Origin: Planctomycetota bacterium
GTDB taxonomy: Bacteria > Planctomycetota > J058
Assembly: GCA_023954375.1 (NCBI GenBank)
Contig: JAMLIC010000001.1
Location: forward strand, 248,001-312,000
Direction: 5' to 3'
Length of the DNA: 64,000 nucleotides
Below the pieces are notes generated by a model. It saw only the letters and a list, made by a program, of their open reading frames with translations. It did not search any database and was not told the origin of the DNA. Of this stretch, positions 18,864-30,489 are shown piece after piece (positions within the stretch are counted from its first letter, which is position 1; the number at the start of each line of letters is the position of its first letter). A program made the position numbers and the translations under genes.

Positions 18864-18877
18864 CACGAGATCTTGTG
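18864..18877. promoter_or_regulatory. candidate operator palindrome upstream of smc
   Basis: CACGAGATCTTGTG is a 14-nt near-perfect palindrome centred on AGATCT, 40 nt upstream of the smc start, in the divergent region between smc and the small gene at 19070. It may bind a dimeric regulator. There is no experimental or comparative support. Confidence 0.25.
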
Positions 18878-19069
18878 TACGTCACGAACCTCATCGGGCT
18901 GTCACGGGCCTGTGGAGCGGGTCTGGAGAGTCCGTGGACAACGTAACCCCCGGCACCGACAGGCCCGGGCGGCCCCCGGCGGCGTTCGGAGTCGGCGCGC
19001 ATAAACTGCTGTGCAGCAATGCCTTGCACGTCGCCGCCCCCGGCTGCCAGCATGGGCCCCGGAGGGGTC

Positions 19070-19513
19070 ATGTCCGGTGGCGTCCTCAATGCCCTTTACG
19101 TCCGGGGCGACCTCGACCGGGTGGCCGAGCGGGGGGGCCTCGACCCGGCGGACCTCGTCGGCCGGACCGGCGAGGCCTTCGTGGCCCTGGAGGTCGACGC
19201 CTCGAGCGACTTCGAGGACGACCCCGACCTCTCGGAGGCGTCGACCACGTTCGGCGAGGCGATCCGCCTGCAGCTGACCGCGTTCGGGACGGACGACGTC
19301 CTCCGCTACGACCACTGGCGGGCGGGGCGCCTCGCCCGGCGCCTCCACCTCGCGCCGAACGTGTGGACGGCCGTGGAGGGCGTGCCGGAGCCGTGGGAGG
19401 AGCGCGCGCTCCTCGGCTCGCCACAGCGAGGGGCGTCGGCGACGCTCGACACCCGGGGCGTCCTGGCCGCGCTGATCAAGCACGTCGGGCTGCCGGCGAT
19501 CTGGCCCAGGTGA
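19070..19513 (+). CDS. hypothetical protein
   Basis: I do not recognise this 147-residue protein. It is acidic in the middle (DASSDFEDDPDLSEAS) with a mixed alpha/beta pattern, and has no signal peptide or TM helix. Two starts are possible: ATG at 19070, directly after a purine-rich GGAGGGG, or ATG at 19019, which lies 11 nt after a TAAACT box (19002-19007) and adds 17 residues of poor character. I chose 19070 because the protein-like sequence (MSGGVLNALYVRGDLDRVAE) begins there. It is divergent from smc and convergent with a glycosyltransferase gene. Codon choice looks like that of its neighbours. Confidence 0.6.
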   Translation: MSGGVLNALYVRGDLDRVAERGGLDPADLVGRTGEAFVALEVDASSDFEDDPDLSEASTTFGEAIRLQLTAFGTDDVLRYDHWRAGRLARRLHLAPNVWTAVEGVPEPWEERALLGSPQRGASATLDTRGVLAALIKHVGLPAIWPR

Positions 19514-19706
19514 CGCTCTGACAGCGGCGCCCGCATGATGTGATCGATGACTGCCACGGATCGGCTCTTCATTGGACACGGAGGCAACGGAGAGAGCTTG
19601 AGAGCTCTTCTCTGCGCTGCCCGTGCTCGAGCGATGGGGAGGCGCGGAACGGGCCGAGCGCCATGGTCCGGGCGCTTACGCCGATCGCGCCCCCCTCGCG
19701 AGCGCA

Positions 19707-20786
19707 TCACGCATCGCAGGCCAGCGCCTCCCGCAGGACGGCCACGAAGGCGTCGCGCTCCGCCGCGAGCGACGGGGCGGCCGCGCGCGCCGCGGCGCCG
19801 ATCCGCGCCGCCGCCGGCGTGCGCGCCAGGGCCAGCGCCTCGCGCCAGGCCGCCGGGTCGGCGCACAGGAGCCCGGTCTGGCCGTGCCGCACGACGTCGA
19901 GGATCCCGCCCACCGGGGCGGCGGCGACCAGGCGGCCGCAGGCCATCGCCTCGAGCACGACGTTGGGCGTCCCGTCGTGGACCGAGGGCTGCGCGACGAG
20001 GTCGCACGCGCCGTAGGCCGCCCGCAGGGCCTCGTCGTCGTCCAGCCAGCCGACCACGCGCGCCCCCGGGGGGAGGTCGGCCCGCGCCTCGGGGCGGACC
20101 TCGCCCACGACGACCACCTGCCAGCCGTCGAGCGCGCGCCCCAGCGCGGCCAGGCGCTCGAGGCCGCGCTTGCGCTTCACCTCGCCGAACACGCCGAGCA
20201 CGGGCCGGGCAGGGTCCAGCCCCCAGCGAGCGCGCAGGCCGTCGGCGCCGGCGTCGTCGGGTCGGAAGGCGTCCGTGTCCACCCCGTTGGGCGTGAGCGC
20301 CGCCGTGACCCCGAGCCACGCGGCCGCCTTGGCCTGCATCTCCCGCGACACGGCGGCCACGCGCGTGGCCCGGTCGACCGCCCAGCGCAGGACGGCGTTG
20401 CGCCCGCCGTCGAAGACGTCGCGGTCCAGGTCGTTGCCGCGCAACGCCAGCACGGCGGGCACCCCGCGCAGGCGCGCGGCGGCCACCGCGCAGGGGCCGG
20501 CCGTCGTGCCGTAGTAGCCGAGCACGACCATGGGCCCGCGGGCGTCGATCGCCTCGAGCAGGCGGTCGGTCCAGGCCTGCAGGTCCGGGGCGTCGGCCTG
20601 GGCGAAGCGCACGCCCCGCTCGTCGTGGCGCACGTCGCCCGGGAAGAGCGCGTCGTCGGGCCGGGCGAGCAGGGCCTCGTGGCCGGCGGCCCGGAGCGAG
20701 GCGACCAGGCGCGCGCTGCTCCGCGCCACCCCCCCGCGGGGGGTCGGGGGGACGCACACGAGGACCCTGATCGTCTCATCGCTCAC
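19707..20786 (-). CDS. GT4-family glycosyltransferase (GT-B fold)
   Basis: A 359-residue group 1 glycosyltransferase, probably using a nucleotide sugar to build a surface glycan at the cytoplasmic face of the membrane. The N-terminal Rossmann half starts with IRVLVCVPPTPRGGVARSS. The C-terminal half has the donor-site pattern: PNGVDTDAFRP, VLGVFGEVKRKRGLERL, then PSVHDGTPNVVLEAMACGRL, whose Glu is the conserved E of the EX7E-like motif. I chose GTG at 20786 because a TAGGGT box lies just 7 nt upstream and the domain begins there; an in-frame GTG at 20834 would add 16 poor residues. No other glycan genes are adjacent, so the pathway is unknown. Confidence 0.88.
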   Translation of the reverse strand: MSDETIRVLVCVPPTPRGGVARSSARLVASLRAAGHEALLARPDDALFPGDVRHDERGVRFAQADAPDLQAWTDRLLEAIDARGPMVVLGYYGTTAGPCAVAAARLRGVPAVLALRGNDLDRDVFDGGRNAVLRWAVDRATRVAAVSREMQAKAAAWLGVTAALTPNGVDTDAFRPDDAGADGLRARWGLDPARPVLGVFGEVKRKRGLERLAALGRALDGWQVVVVGEVRPEARADLPPGARVVGWLDDDEALRAAYGACDLVAQPSVHDGTPNVVLEAMACGRLVAAAPVGGILDVVRHGQTGLLCADPAAWREALALARTPAAARIGAAARAAAPSLAAERDAFVAVLREALACDA

Positions 20787-20793
20787 GGAGACC

Positions 20794-20799
20794 ACCCTA
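20794..20799 (-). promoter_or_regulatory. -10-like box for the glycosyltransferase gene
   Basis: On the minus strand this reads TAGGGT, 7 nt before the chosen GTG start, which would give a leaderless or nearly leaderless transcript. There is no good -35 at the usual spacing. Confidence 0.3.
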
Positions 20800-20935
20800 C
20801 TGCGCGTCAACGCCGTTCGCAGCCCAGGCGACAACGGCGTTGGCGGCGGCGCCGCGCCCGTCAGGAGCGAGTCGCGGTGGAACGCGGCTCGGCCGACGGC
20901 GCGCGAGCGGCATGGGACGTGCGCACGCGACCGTC

Positions 20936-21184
20936 ATGCGACCCCGAAGGAACCCTGGCGTGGTGTGGGCGTTGACGGCCCTCCTGGTCCTCGCGGCGGT
21001 GGCGCCGCTGATCCGCCGCGGGATCGGCAAGGCGCAGGGCGGCGCGCTCATGCTCGTCGCGGTGGTCGCCACCTTCGCCCTGTTCCAGGCCGACCAGCAC
21101 GCCGCCGCCGGCGAGCGCCTTCGCACCCGGCTCCGCCGGCGGCCGCCGCTGGCCCCCGGTCGCCGCGCTCGGCCCTCTGCGTGA
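20936..21184 (+). CDS. small two-helix membrane protein
   Basis: An 82-residue protein with two hydrophobic helices, about 9-26 (VVWALTALLVLAAVAPL) and 35-50 (GGALMLVAVVATFALFQ), separated by a basic loop (IRRGIGKAQ), then a basic tail. The helix-basic loop-GGAL pattern faintly recalls the last helices of calcium/sodium antiporters of the CaCA family, so it may be a remnant of one. A stand-alone small membrane protein is equally possible. An ATG at 20912 is an alternative start. It lies between a divergent glycosyltransferase and a convergent hypothetical gene. Confidence 0.5.
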   Translation: MRPRRNPGVVWALTALLVLAAVAPLIRRGIGKAQGGALMLVAVVATFALFQADQHAAAGERLRTRLRRRPPLAPGRRARPSA

Positions 21185-21194
21185 GCGACGAGGC

Positions 21195-21800
21195 TCACAG
21201 CCCGAGCGCCCAGGGCACGACGGCATCGCGGATCCCGACCCGGACCTGGCGCTCGCTCGTCGCCTCGCCCGCCAGGCGCACGGCGCGCGTCAGGGCCTCG
21301 ACGCACACGTAGGGCCGGGGGGCGCCCACCGCCAGGAGGGCGCTCCTGGCGACCTCGATGCACGGGTGCCCCCCGGCATCGGCAGGCGGCCGAGCCGCCG
21401 CCCGGAGGCGCCCCGTGAGCCCCTCGCGCGCCGCGTCCTCCAGCCAGGCCGCGAGCAGGGCGCGGGCCTCGAGCACGAAGCCGCGCGCCGCGGGGACGAA
21501 GCAGCAGAACGACGTCTCGCGCCAGGCGACCTCGAGGGCGGCCGCCGCCATGCGCGCCGTGACCTCCGGCCCCTGGCTGGCCGTCCACGACACCCAGCGC
21601 ATGGCCTGCGGCTCGCACGCCTCGTCGTAGGGGACGCCCTCGACCCGGCGCGCCGCCTCGTCCCCCAGCGCCGCGGCGATCCACACGCGCTCCCGGGTGA
21701 GCGTGCCGGCGCGGCGCCGCTCGGCGATCAGGCGCACGGCGGCGTCGACGTCGCCCTGGCGGGCGCGGCGGGCCAGGTCGCGCGCCTGGGCGTCGCTCAC
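21195..21800 (-). CDS. hypothetical helical protein, paralogue of the protein at 49019
   Basis: A 201-residue, all-alpha protein with no recognised catalytic motif. Its N-terminus (LIAERRRAGTLTRERVWIAA, then ALGDEAARR) matches in pattern LLLERMRAGLLGRPRLELAA / FLGHEAARLAL of the gene at 49019, so the two are distant paralogues. I have seen similar GHEAARLA helical repeats in Planctomycetota and Myxococcota proteins of unknown function. The start GTG overlaps the stop of the SDR gene (GTGA), making it the third gene of a pentapeptide-SDR-hypothetical operon. Three cysteines (CCF and one more) are not arranged as a metal site. Confidence 0.65.
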   Translation of the reverse strand: MSDAQARDLARRARQGDVDAAVRLIAERRRAGTLTRERVWIAAALGDEAARRVEGVPYDEACEPQAMRWVSWTASQGPEVTARMAAAALEVAWRETSFCCFVPAARGFVLEARALLAAWLEDAAREGLTGRLRAAARPPADAGGHPCIEVARSALLAVGAPRPYVCVEALTRAVRLAGEATSERQVRVGIRDAVVPWALGL

Positions 21801-22555
21801 GTCAGCCCGTAGCCGCCATCGACCGCCAGCTCGGCGCCCGTGACGAAGCCGGCCTGGTCGCCCGCGAGCGCGAGGACCGCCGCGGCGACCTCCTCGGGCC
21901 GGCAGAACCGGCCGAGGGGGGTCTCGCTCGCGAGCGCGGCGTAGGCCGCGGCCGGGCTGCCCTTCTCCGCCACGAGGTCGGCGAAGAACGGCTGGCGCGC
22001 CCACATGGGCGTCTCGACGCCCCCGGGCACGACGCAGTTCACGCGCACCCCGTGCGGCGCGAACTCGAGGGCGGCCACGCGCGACAGCATGAGCAGGGCG
22101 GCCTTGCTCACGCAGTAGGCCGCGGCGCCGGCCTGGGCCTTGCGACCGGACGCCGAGGCCACGTTGACGACGTTGCCGCGCGCTCGACGCAGGGGCGGGG
22201 TCGCGGCGCGGAGCCCGAGCATCACGCCGTCGAGGTTCACCGCCATGAGCCGGCGCCAGGCGGCCAGGTCCTGCTCGGCGAGCGGGGCCCCCGCGGCGAC
22301 GCCCGCGTTGTTGACCAGGACGTCCAGCCGCTCGCCGGCCGCCTCCGTCGCCTCGGCCCAGGCGCGCTCGCTCGTCACGTCGAGCGCCAGGCCGACGGCC
22401 CCGGGCAGGTCGGCCGCGGCGCGCGCGGCCGCGTCGCCGTCGAGGTCGGTGACGAGGACCCGCGCGCCCGCCGCGGCGAAGGCGCGCGCCGTCGCCAGGC
22501 CGATCCCGGAGGCGGCGCCCGTCACGAGGACGACCTTGTCCTTGAACCCGCTCAC
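21797..22555 (-). CDS. short-chain dehydrogenase/reductase (classical SDR)
   Basis: A 252-residue NAD(P)-dependent oxidoreductase. The cofactor loop is TGAASGIG (about residues 12-19), NNAG is at about 85, the catalytic Ser is in NVASASG, and the YCVSK motif supplies Tyr and Lys. An Asp after beta-2 (VTDLDGD) suggests NAD(H) preference. The tail GAELAVDGGYGLT is typical of the family. The GTG start overlaps the previous stop by GTGA, and the stop overlaps the next start the same way, so the three genes are translationally coupled. Substrate cannot be read from the sequence. Confidence 0.92.
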   Translation of the reverse strand: MSGFKDKVVLVTGAASGIGLATARAFAAAGARVLVTDLDGDAAARAAADLPGAVGLALDVTSERAWAEATEAAGERLDVLVNNAGVAAGAPLAEQDLAAWRRLMAVNLDGVMLGLRAATPPLRRARGNVVNVASASGRKAQAGAAAYCVSKAALLMLSRVAALEFAPHGVRVNCVVPGGVETPMWARQPFFADLVAEKGSPAAAYAALASETPLGRFCRPEEVAAAVLALAGDQAGFVTGAELAVDGGYGLT

Positions 22556-23718
22556 TCCCGTCGCGCCCCCGCCCCGCGCGCGTCGAAGCGGCGCAGGAAG
22601 CCGACCCTCGGCCACGTCGTCGCCCGGTCGTAGGTGGCCTCGGTCAGGACGACCCCCGCCAGCGTGGCGTCCTCCAGCGCCGCCCCGTGCAGGCGCGCGC
22701 GCGTGAGGTCGGCCTGCGTCAGCTGGGCCGCGCCGAGCCGCGCCCGCTCGAGGACCGCGCCCCGCAGCCGGGCGCCGCTCAGGTCGGCGTGCCGCAGGTC
22801 GGCGTCGCGCAGGTCGGCCTCGTCGAGCTGCGCCTGCCGCAGGTTGGCCCCGCGAAGGTCCGCCCCGCGCAGGTTCGCCCCGCGCAGGTCGGCCTGGCGC
22901 AGGTCGGCGCCGCTCAGGTCGGCCTGGGCGAGGACGGCGCGGGTCAGCGCCACCCGCTCCGCGCTGACCCGCGCGAGCCCCGCGCCGCCCGCGTTGACGC
23001 CCACGAGGCTGGCGCCGGTGAGCGTGGCGCAGCCCAGGCGCGCCCGCGCGAGGCGCGCCAGGTCGAGCCGCGCCTGGGCCAGGACGGCCCGCTCGAGCTC
23101 GGCCTCGTGGAGGTCCGCGCAGCGGAGGTCGGCGCGCGTCAGGTCGGCCTCGGTCAGGCCGGCCCGGGCGAGCGCCGCCGACGTGAGCTGGGCGTCCTGC
23201 AGGTCGACGTAGCGGAGGTCCACGCCCTCCGCCGCCACCTCCCGGAGGTCGGCGCGGCGGAGCGAGCAGCGCTGGAGGTCGGCGCGCACGAGGTCGGCGC
23301 CGGCCAGGCGCGCGTCGTCGAGCTCCTGCTCCCGCAGCGACACCCCGCTCAGGTCCGCGCCGGCGAGGTCCAGCGGCCGCGCGGCCAGGAGCGCCCCGAG
23401 CGTCTTGCCCGTGTCGCCGCCCCCGCGCAGGCGGACCGTGGGGAAGCGCACCAGCGCGCGCGCCGCGCCGGGCACGGGCTCCCCGCCCGGGAGCGACGGC
23501 GCCCCCGGGGCGGGCGCCCCGGGCCCCGGGCCGAACTCGGCCGTGCAGCCGATCGTCGGGCAGCGCCGCAGCTGGCCGGCGCACTCCCCGTGCAGGCGCG
23601 TCTCGCACAGGGGGCAGAAGGCGGCCACGGCCGCGCCGATCGGGTCGTGGCAATAGGCGCAGCGCTGCTCCGCGGGCGACCGCCGGCCTCCGACCGACAC
23701 CGTGACCGGTCCGTCCAC
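22552..23718 (-). CDS. pentapeptide-repeat protein with N-terminal RING-like zinc module
   Basis: A 388-residue protein. Residues about 18-65 have [22 protein letters not shown] and RCPTIGC, a cross-brace-like set of Cys/His pairs resembling a RING or FYVE-type zinc module. Residues about 125-360 are nearly continuous A(D/N)LxX pentapeptide repeats (for example [18 protein letters not shown]), which fold as a right-handed quadrilateral beta helix. Most pentapeptide proteins have unknown roles; some mimic DNA. Here the coupling to an SDR and a helical hypothetical protein gives no clear job. A short linker with [19 protein letters not shown] separates the two domains. Confidence 0.85.
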   Translation of the reverse strand: MDGPVTVSVGGRRSPAEQRCAYCHDPIGAAVAAFCPLCETRLHGECAGQLRRCPTIGCTAEFGPGPGAPAPGAPSLPGGEPVPGAARALVRFPTVRLRGGGDTGKTLGALLAARPLDLAGADLSGVSLREQELDDARLAGADLVRADLQRCSLRRADLREVAAEGVDLRYVDLQDAQLTSAALARAGLTEADLTRADLRCADLHEAELERAVLAQARLDLARLARARLGCATLTGASLVGVNAGGAGLARVSAERVALTRAVLAQADLSGADLRQADLRGANLRGADLRGANLRQAQLDEADLRDADLRHADLSGARLRGAVLERARLGAAQLTQADLTRARLHGAALEDATLAGVVLTEATYDRATTWPRVGFLRRFDARGAGARRE

Positions 23719-23803
23719 GCGCGCTCCGCCGCCCCGGCGGCCCCATTCTACGGGGCGGGGGCGCCCCGGCCCAACGGGCTTCGACCCGCCCCGGGGGCGG
23801 CCG

Positions 23804-26122
<2,319 letters not shown>

Positions 26123-26124
26123 CG

Positions 26125-27459
26125 CTAGCTCCTCCAGCCGGGGATCGCGCGCGTGTCGTAGCGGCCGTCGCGGAAGGCGGGGCTCTCGAGCACGGCCTGG
26201 AACAGCGGCCGCGTCGTGGGCACGCCCTCGACCTCGAGCGCCGCGAGCGCGGCCTGCAGGCGCGCGATGCACGCCGGCCGGTCGGGCGCGTGGGCGATCA
26301 CCTTGGCGAGGAGCGAGTCGTAGAACGGCGGCACGGCGTAGCCGGCGCGCACGTGCGTGTCGACGCGCACGCCGTCGGGCGGGTGCCAGCGCGTGAGCGT
26401 CCCGGGCGCCGGGCGGAAGCCGTCGGCCGGGTCCTCGGCGTTCAGGCGCACCTCGATCGCGTGGCCCTGCGGGCGGAGGTCCTGCTGGGCGAACGGCAGG
26501 GGCTCGTTGGCGGCGACGCGCAGCTGGAGCTCGACGAGGTCGAGGCCGAAGCGCGCCTCGGTGATCGTGTGCTCGACCTGCAGGCGGCAGTTCATCTCCA
26601 TGAAGCGGAGCGTCCCGCCCTCGTCGAGGAGCATCTCGACCGTGCCGGCGCCCTGGTAGCCGATCTGCGCCGCGAGCCGCGCGCAGCGCTCGCCCGCCGC
26701 CGCGCGGACCTCGTCGGTCAGCGCGGGCGAGGGCGACTCCTCGAGGAGCTTCTGGTGCTTGCGCTGGACCGAGCACTCGCGCTCGCCGAGGTGCACGGCG
26801 CGGCCGTAGGCGTCGGCGAGCACCTGGACCTCGATGTGGCGCCCGCCCTCGACGTAGCGCTCGAGGTAGAGCGCCGCCTCGCCGAACGCCGCCTGCGCCT
26901 CGGCCGAGGCCAGGGCGAACGCCTCGTCGACCTCGCCCGGGGCGCGGACGACGCGCATGCCGCGCCCGCCGCCGCCGGCGTTCGCCTTGAGGATCACCGG
27001 ATACCCGGTGCGGTCGGCGACCTCCCTCGCGTGCGCCGCCGACTCGAGGGTCCCCTCGGAGCCCGGGATCACCTCGAGCCCGGCGGTCCGCGCCGCGGCC
27101 TTGGCGGAGAGCTTGCGGCCCATGACCCGCATGGCCCCGGGCGGCGGGCCGACGAAGGTCAGCCCGTGCTGGCGGCAGAGCTCGGCGAACAGCGCGTCCT
27201 CGGAGAGGAAGCCCCACCCCGGGTGGACCGCGCTGCAGCCGGCGCGGCGGGCGGTGTGGATGAGCGCGAGGCGGTCGAGGTAGCTCCTCGCGGCCGGCGC
27301 CGGGCCGATGCAGACGGCCTCGTCGGCCTCCTGCACGTAGGGGGCGTCGCGGTCGGCCTCGGAGTGGACGACGACGACCTCGACGCCGAGGCGCCGGCAC
27401 GTGCGCAGGACGCGCGCGACGACCTCGCCCCGGTTGGCGATCAGGATGCGGCGGAACAT
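26125..27459 (-). CDS. accC: biotin carboxylase subunit of an acyl-CoA carboxylase
   Basis: A 444-residue ATP-grasp enzyme that carboxylates biotin on the carrier domain using bicarbonate and ATP. Motifs include [20 protein letters not shown] at the N-terminus, HPGWGFLSE, the Gly-rich ATP loop [34 protein letters not shown], and [13 protein letters not shown]. The active-site segment reads [15 protein letters not shown] where most homologues have EMNTRLQVEHPVTE; the catalytic Glu and Arg are kept. It is 2 nt upstream of the carboxyltransferase-carrier gene and 42 nt downstream of a lipoprotein gene. The symbol is the family name; it may equally be called pccA/accA3-like. Confidence 0.93.
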   Translation of the reverse strand: MFRRILIANRGEVVARVLRTCRRLGVEVVVVHSEADRDAPYVQEADEAVCIGPAPAARSYLDRLALIHTARRAGCSAVHPGWGFLSEDALFAELCRQHGLTFVGPPPGAMRVMGRKLSAKAAARTAGLEVIPGSEGTLESAAHAREVADRTGYPVILKANAGGGGRGMRVVRAPGEVDEAFALASAEAQAAFGEAALYLERYVEGGRHIEVQVLADAYGRAVHLGERECSVQRKHQKLLEESPSPALTDEVRAAAGERCARLAAQIGYQGAGTVEMLLDEGGTLRFMEMNCRLQVEHTITEARFGLDLVELQLRVAANEPLPFAQQDLRPQGHAIEVRLNAEDPADGFRPAPGTLTRWHPPDGVRVDTHVRAGYAVPPFYDSLLAKVIAHAPDRPACIARLQAALAALEVEGVPTTRPLFQAVLESPAFRDGRYDTRAIPGWRS

Positions 27460-27501
27460 GGGGCGAGAGTCTACCCGAGGGGCCGGCGGGCCCCGACCCC
27501 G

Positions 27502-28107
27502 TCAGCGCGCGTCCGGGAGCGGGCGGTCGTTCAAGGCGATCGGGATCGGCCGGGCGAGGACGGCCTGGAAGGCCTCGAGCGTGGCCACGCGGTTCTGGCT
27601 GAAGCGAGGCCGCGCCTCCTCCCAGCCCGGCCCCTCGGCGCGCGTGGCGAAGGCGACGAGCGCGTAGCGGTCGTCGCCGCGGGCGTAGAAGAGCGCGTCG
27701 TGCTGGTTGCCGACCTCGGCGAACCAGACCTTCAGCGACAGCGCCACGAACCCCGCGTGGCCGGGCGCGAGGTCGACGCGCACGGGGGGCAGGGCGAAGC
27801 GGTTGCGGCCGACGCGCTCGAGCTCGAGCAGGGTCCACCTCTCCCGCGGGGCGTCGCCGTCGATGCGCACCTCGTCGGGGCGCGAGGCGAAGACGCTGAG
27901 CACGGCCGTCGCCACGGTGAGGTCGTCGCGCGACGGGACGAGCTCCAGGAGGCGCGGCTCGAGCGCCAGCGACTCGACGGGCGCGCTCGGGGGCGGCGCG
28001 CCCTCCACGGGCACGACGGGCTGACACGCCACCGCCAGGCAGCCTGCGGCGACCGCGAGGCCGGCGAGAGCGACTCGCGTCGGCCCGGCAGAGCCGGCCC
28101 CGATCAC
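27502..28107 (-). CDS. putative lipoprotein of unknown function
   Basis: About 201 residues with a hydrophobic N-terminal signal ([19 protein letters not shown]) ending in AVAC, an approximate lipobox, followed by a Pro-rich linker. The rest looks globular with beta strands ([20 protein letters not shown]) and conserved-looking Asp/Arg residues. I recognise no family. GTG at 28107 is preferred because the signal peptide starts directly; a GTG at 28122 would overlap the upstream TPR gene by 7 nt. It follows two TPR membrane proteins on the same strand, so a cell-envelope role alongside them is likely but unproven. Confidence 0.65.
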   Translation of the reverse strand: MIGAGSAGPTRVALAGLAVAAGCLAVACQPVVPVEGAPPPSAPVESLALEPRLLELVPSRDDLTVATAVLSVFASRPDEVRIDGDAPRERWTLLELERVGRNRFALPPVRVDLAPGHAGFVALSLKVWFAEVGNQHDALFYARGDDRYALVAFATRAEGPGWEEARPRFSQNRVATLEAFQAVLARPIPIALNDRPLPDAR

Positions 28108-28115
28108 CTCGCGAT

Positions 28116-30487
28116 CTACCACTCCCCGGGCCGGCCGTGGAGCGCCTCCTGGCACTGCTGCAGCCGGCGCCGCGCGAGCGCGATCCCGGGGTCGCCGGCG
28201 GGGGCGAGCTCGAGGAAGCGCTGGTAGGCCGTCGACGCCTCCTGCCAGGCCCTGCGCTGGAACTGGCACTGGGCGCGCAGGTAGTAGAGCTCGTGGCGGC
28301 CGTAGGTGGTCGCGGGGAGCTGCTCGGCCCGGGCGAGGTCCTCGAGGCAGGGGGCGAGCGCCTCGAGGGTGAAGTGGGCCTCGGCGCGGTGGAAGCTGGC
28401 GTCGCCCAGGCGCGGCGCGAGCGTCAGCGCGCGCGACAGGTCCTCGATCGCGGCCTGCGCGTAGCGGACGAGGCCGGGGTTGGCGCGGAGGGTCGCCACG
28501 CCGCGGTAGAGGTAGGCCTCCGGGACCTCGCGCCGCGCGAGCACGCGGTCGAGGTCGGCGCGCGCGTGGTCGTAGCGCCGCTCGCGCAGGAGCGCCCCGG
28601 CGCGGCGCGTGAGCGCCTCGAGGTCGCTCGGGTCCAGCCGCAGGGCGGCCGAGAAGTCCTCGAGCGCCGCGGCCTGCTCGCCCCGCCGCGAGCGCAGCTT
28701 GCCGCGCAGGACGTGCGCCCGCGCCTGCCCGGGCGAGGCCTCGAGCGCCCGGGTGGCGTGGCCGATCGCCGCCTCGAGCTGCCCCCGGGCGGCGGCGACC
28801 TCGGCGCGGACGAGGTGGGCGCGCCCGAGCGCGGGGTCGAGCCGCAGCGCGGCCTCGACGTCGCGCAGGGCGAGGTCGAGCTCGGCGGGCAGCGCCTCGA
28901 GCTCCCCCGTCGCGCCGCGCCCCAGGCGCAGCTCGGCCCGCAGCGTCAGGGCGCGGGGGAGCTGCGGGTCGAGCCCCAGCGCCTCCTCGAGGTCGCGCCG
29001 CGCGCCGGTCAGGTCCCCCTGCCCGGCCCAGCGCGCCTCGGCCCTGAGCGTCAGCGCCAGGCCCGAGCCCGGGTCGAGGCGCGCGGCGGCCGACGCGTCG
29101 CGCAGGGCCGCCGCCGCGTCGCCGAGCGCCAGCCACACGTCGGCGCGCAGGAGCAGCGGCTCGGGGTCGTCGGGGAGGCGCTCGACGGCCGCGTCGAGCG
29201 ACCGCCGCGCGGCCTCGCGGTTGCCCGCCAGGAGCTCGAGGCGGCCGCGCGCCAGGCTGCCGAGGCCGCCGAGCGGGTCGAGGCCCGCGACCTGCTCGAG
29301 CTCGCGGCGCGCGTCCTCGCGCTCCGCCGCGCTCCCGCCGAGGTGCATGCACGCGCGCGCATAGCGCGCCAGCGCCGACTCCGGCTCGCGCTCCACGGCG
29401 AGGTTGAGGTCGAGCAGCGCCGCCCGGCGCGCCTGGTCGGGCTCGGTCGTCGGCGCGCGCAGGCGCAGCCGCGCCCGCTCCACGTAGGCGGGCGCGAAGG
29501 TGTCGTCGGTGACGATCGCCCGGTCGCACACGGCGATGCGCTCCTGCACCGTCTTCGCCGCGGCGAGCCCGGCGAGGACCTCCTCCGCCCGCGCCCGCGC
29601 GTGCGCCCGGCGCACCCGCTCGCGCAGCCGGGCCACGGCCTCGTCCACGCGCGGGTCCTGCCGCGCGCCCGCGGGCAGCGCGTCGGCCAGCTCCAGGGCG
29701 GCCTGCGGCGCCAGCCCGTCGTAGGCGGCCAGGAAGTCGCGGCGGGCGCGGTCGTCGTGGCGGCGGCCCAGCTCGAGCCACACGACGAGCGGCACGGCGA
29801 GCAGGAGGCTCGCCGAGACGACGACCACCAGCGGCACGACCGCCCGGCGACGCGGCGGCAGCGGCGGGCCGACGCGCGAGCCGGCCGACGAGGCCGACTC
29901 CGAGTCGTCGCGCAGCACGCGGGGCGGCGGGAGGAGCGGCCGCCCCGCGTCCGCCGTGGCCGGGGCGGCGGGCTGGCCGTCGCTCGACGGGCGGCGCTCC
30001 TTGCGCTTCCTCGCCGGCCGCGGCCCGGGCGCTCGCGCCGGGCCATGGGCGGGCGGCGCGACCGGGTCGCCGGCGAACGGGTCGCCGGCGAACGGGTCGG
30101 GGGGCGCCGCGCCGGCGAACGGGTCGGGGGCGCCGCGCCGGCGAACGGGTCGGGGGCGCCGCGCCGGCGAACGGGTCGGGGGCGCCGCGCCGGCGAACGG
30201 GTCGGGGGCGCCGCGCCGGCGAACGGGTCGGGCGCGAACGGGTCGGGCGCGAACGGGTCGGGCGCGGCGCGGGGCGCGCTGACCGGCGCGGAGCGGGGCG
30301 CGCTGGCCGGCGGCGGCGGGCCCGCGCGCGCGGCGGTCGGCGCCTTCCGCGCGCCGGGGTCGCTCTCCTCGTCGTCGCCGACGGGCCGGATGAGGTCGTC
30401 GTCCGCCGGGACGTTCCACTCTCCCGACGGCGGCGGAGGGCCGCGGCGCCGGCGCTGGCTCGGCTCGGGGGCAGGCTCGGCGGACAC
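28116..30487 (-). CDS. TPR membrane protein with out-of-phase PDPFA tandem repeat (frameshifted)
   Basis: Starts with GTG at 30487, 2 nt after the stop of its paralogue. The N-terminus is acidic ([17 protein letters not shown]) and then enters a (PDPFA)n repeat tract at 30064-30254. Four repeat units there are 26 nt long instead of 27, so the start and the downstream frame do not match; 4 extra bases would give about 791 residues. Downstream are one TM helix ([19 protein letters not shown]) and a long array of TPRs from about residue 300 to the end. It is a tandem duplicate of the next gene upstream (both contain [18 protein letters not shown] and end in QFQRRAW/HFQKREW TPRs). Whether the frame break is a switch, a mutation or an assembly error is open. 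Confidence 0.7.
30064..30254. repeat. coding minisatellite of 15-, 26- and 27-nt units
   Basis: The plus strand shows two GGGTCGCCGGCGAAC units (15 nt), one 27-nt unit at 30094-30120 with six G after GGGTC, four 26-nt units at 30121-30224 with five G, and two further 15-nt units. In the minus frame a 27-nt unit encodes PDPFAGAAP; each 26-nt unit shifts the frame by one. The frame is therefore kept only when the number of 26-nt units is a multiple of three. Confidence 0.9.
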
Positions 30488-30489
30488 TG

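Noticed and set aside
30120..30419. GTG at 30419 as the true start of the second TPR gene
   Set aside because: The product before the repeat would be Arg/Pro-rich shadow, while the other frame gives [17 protein letters not shown], natural protein sequence starting from GTG 30487.
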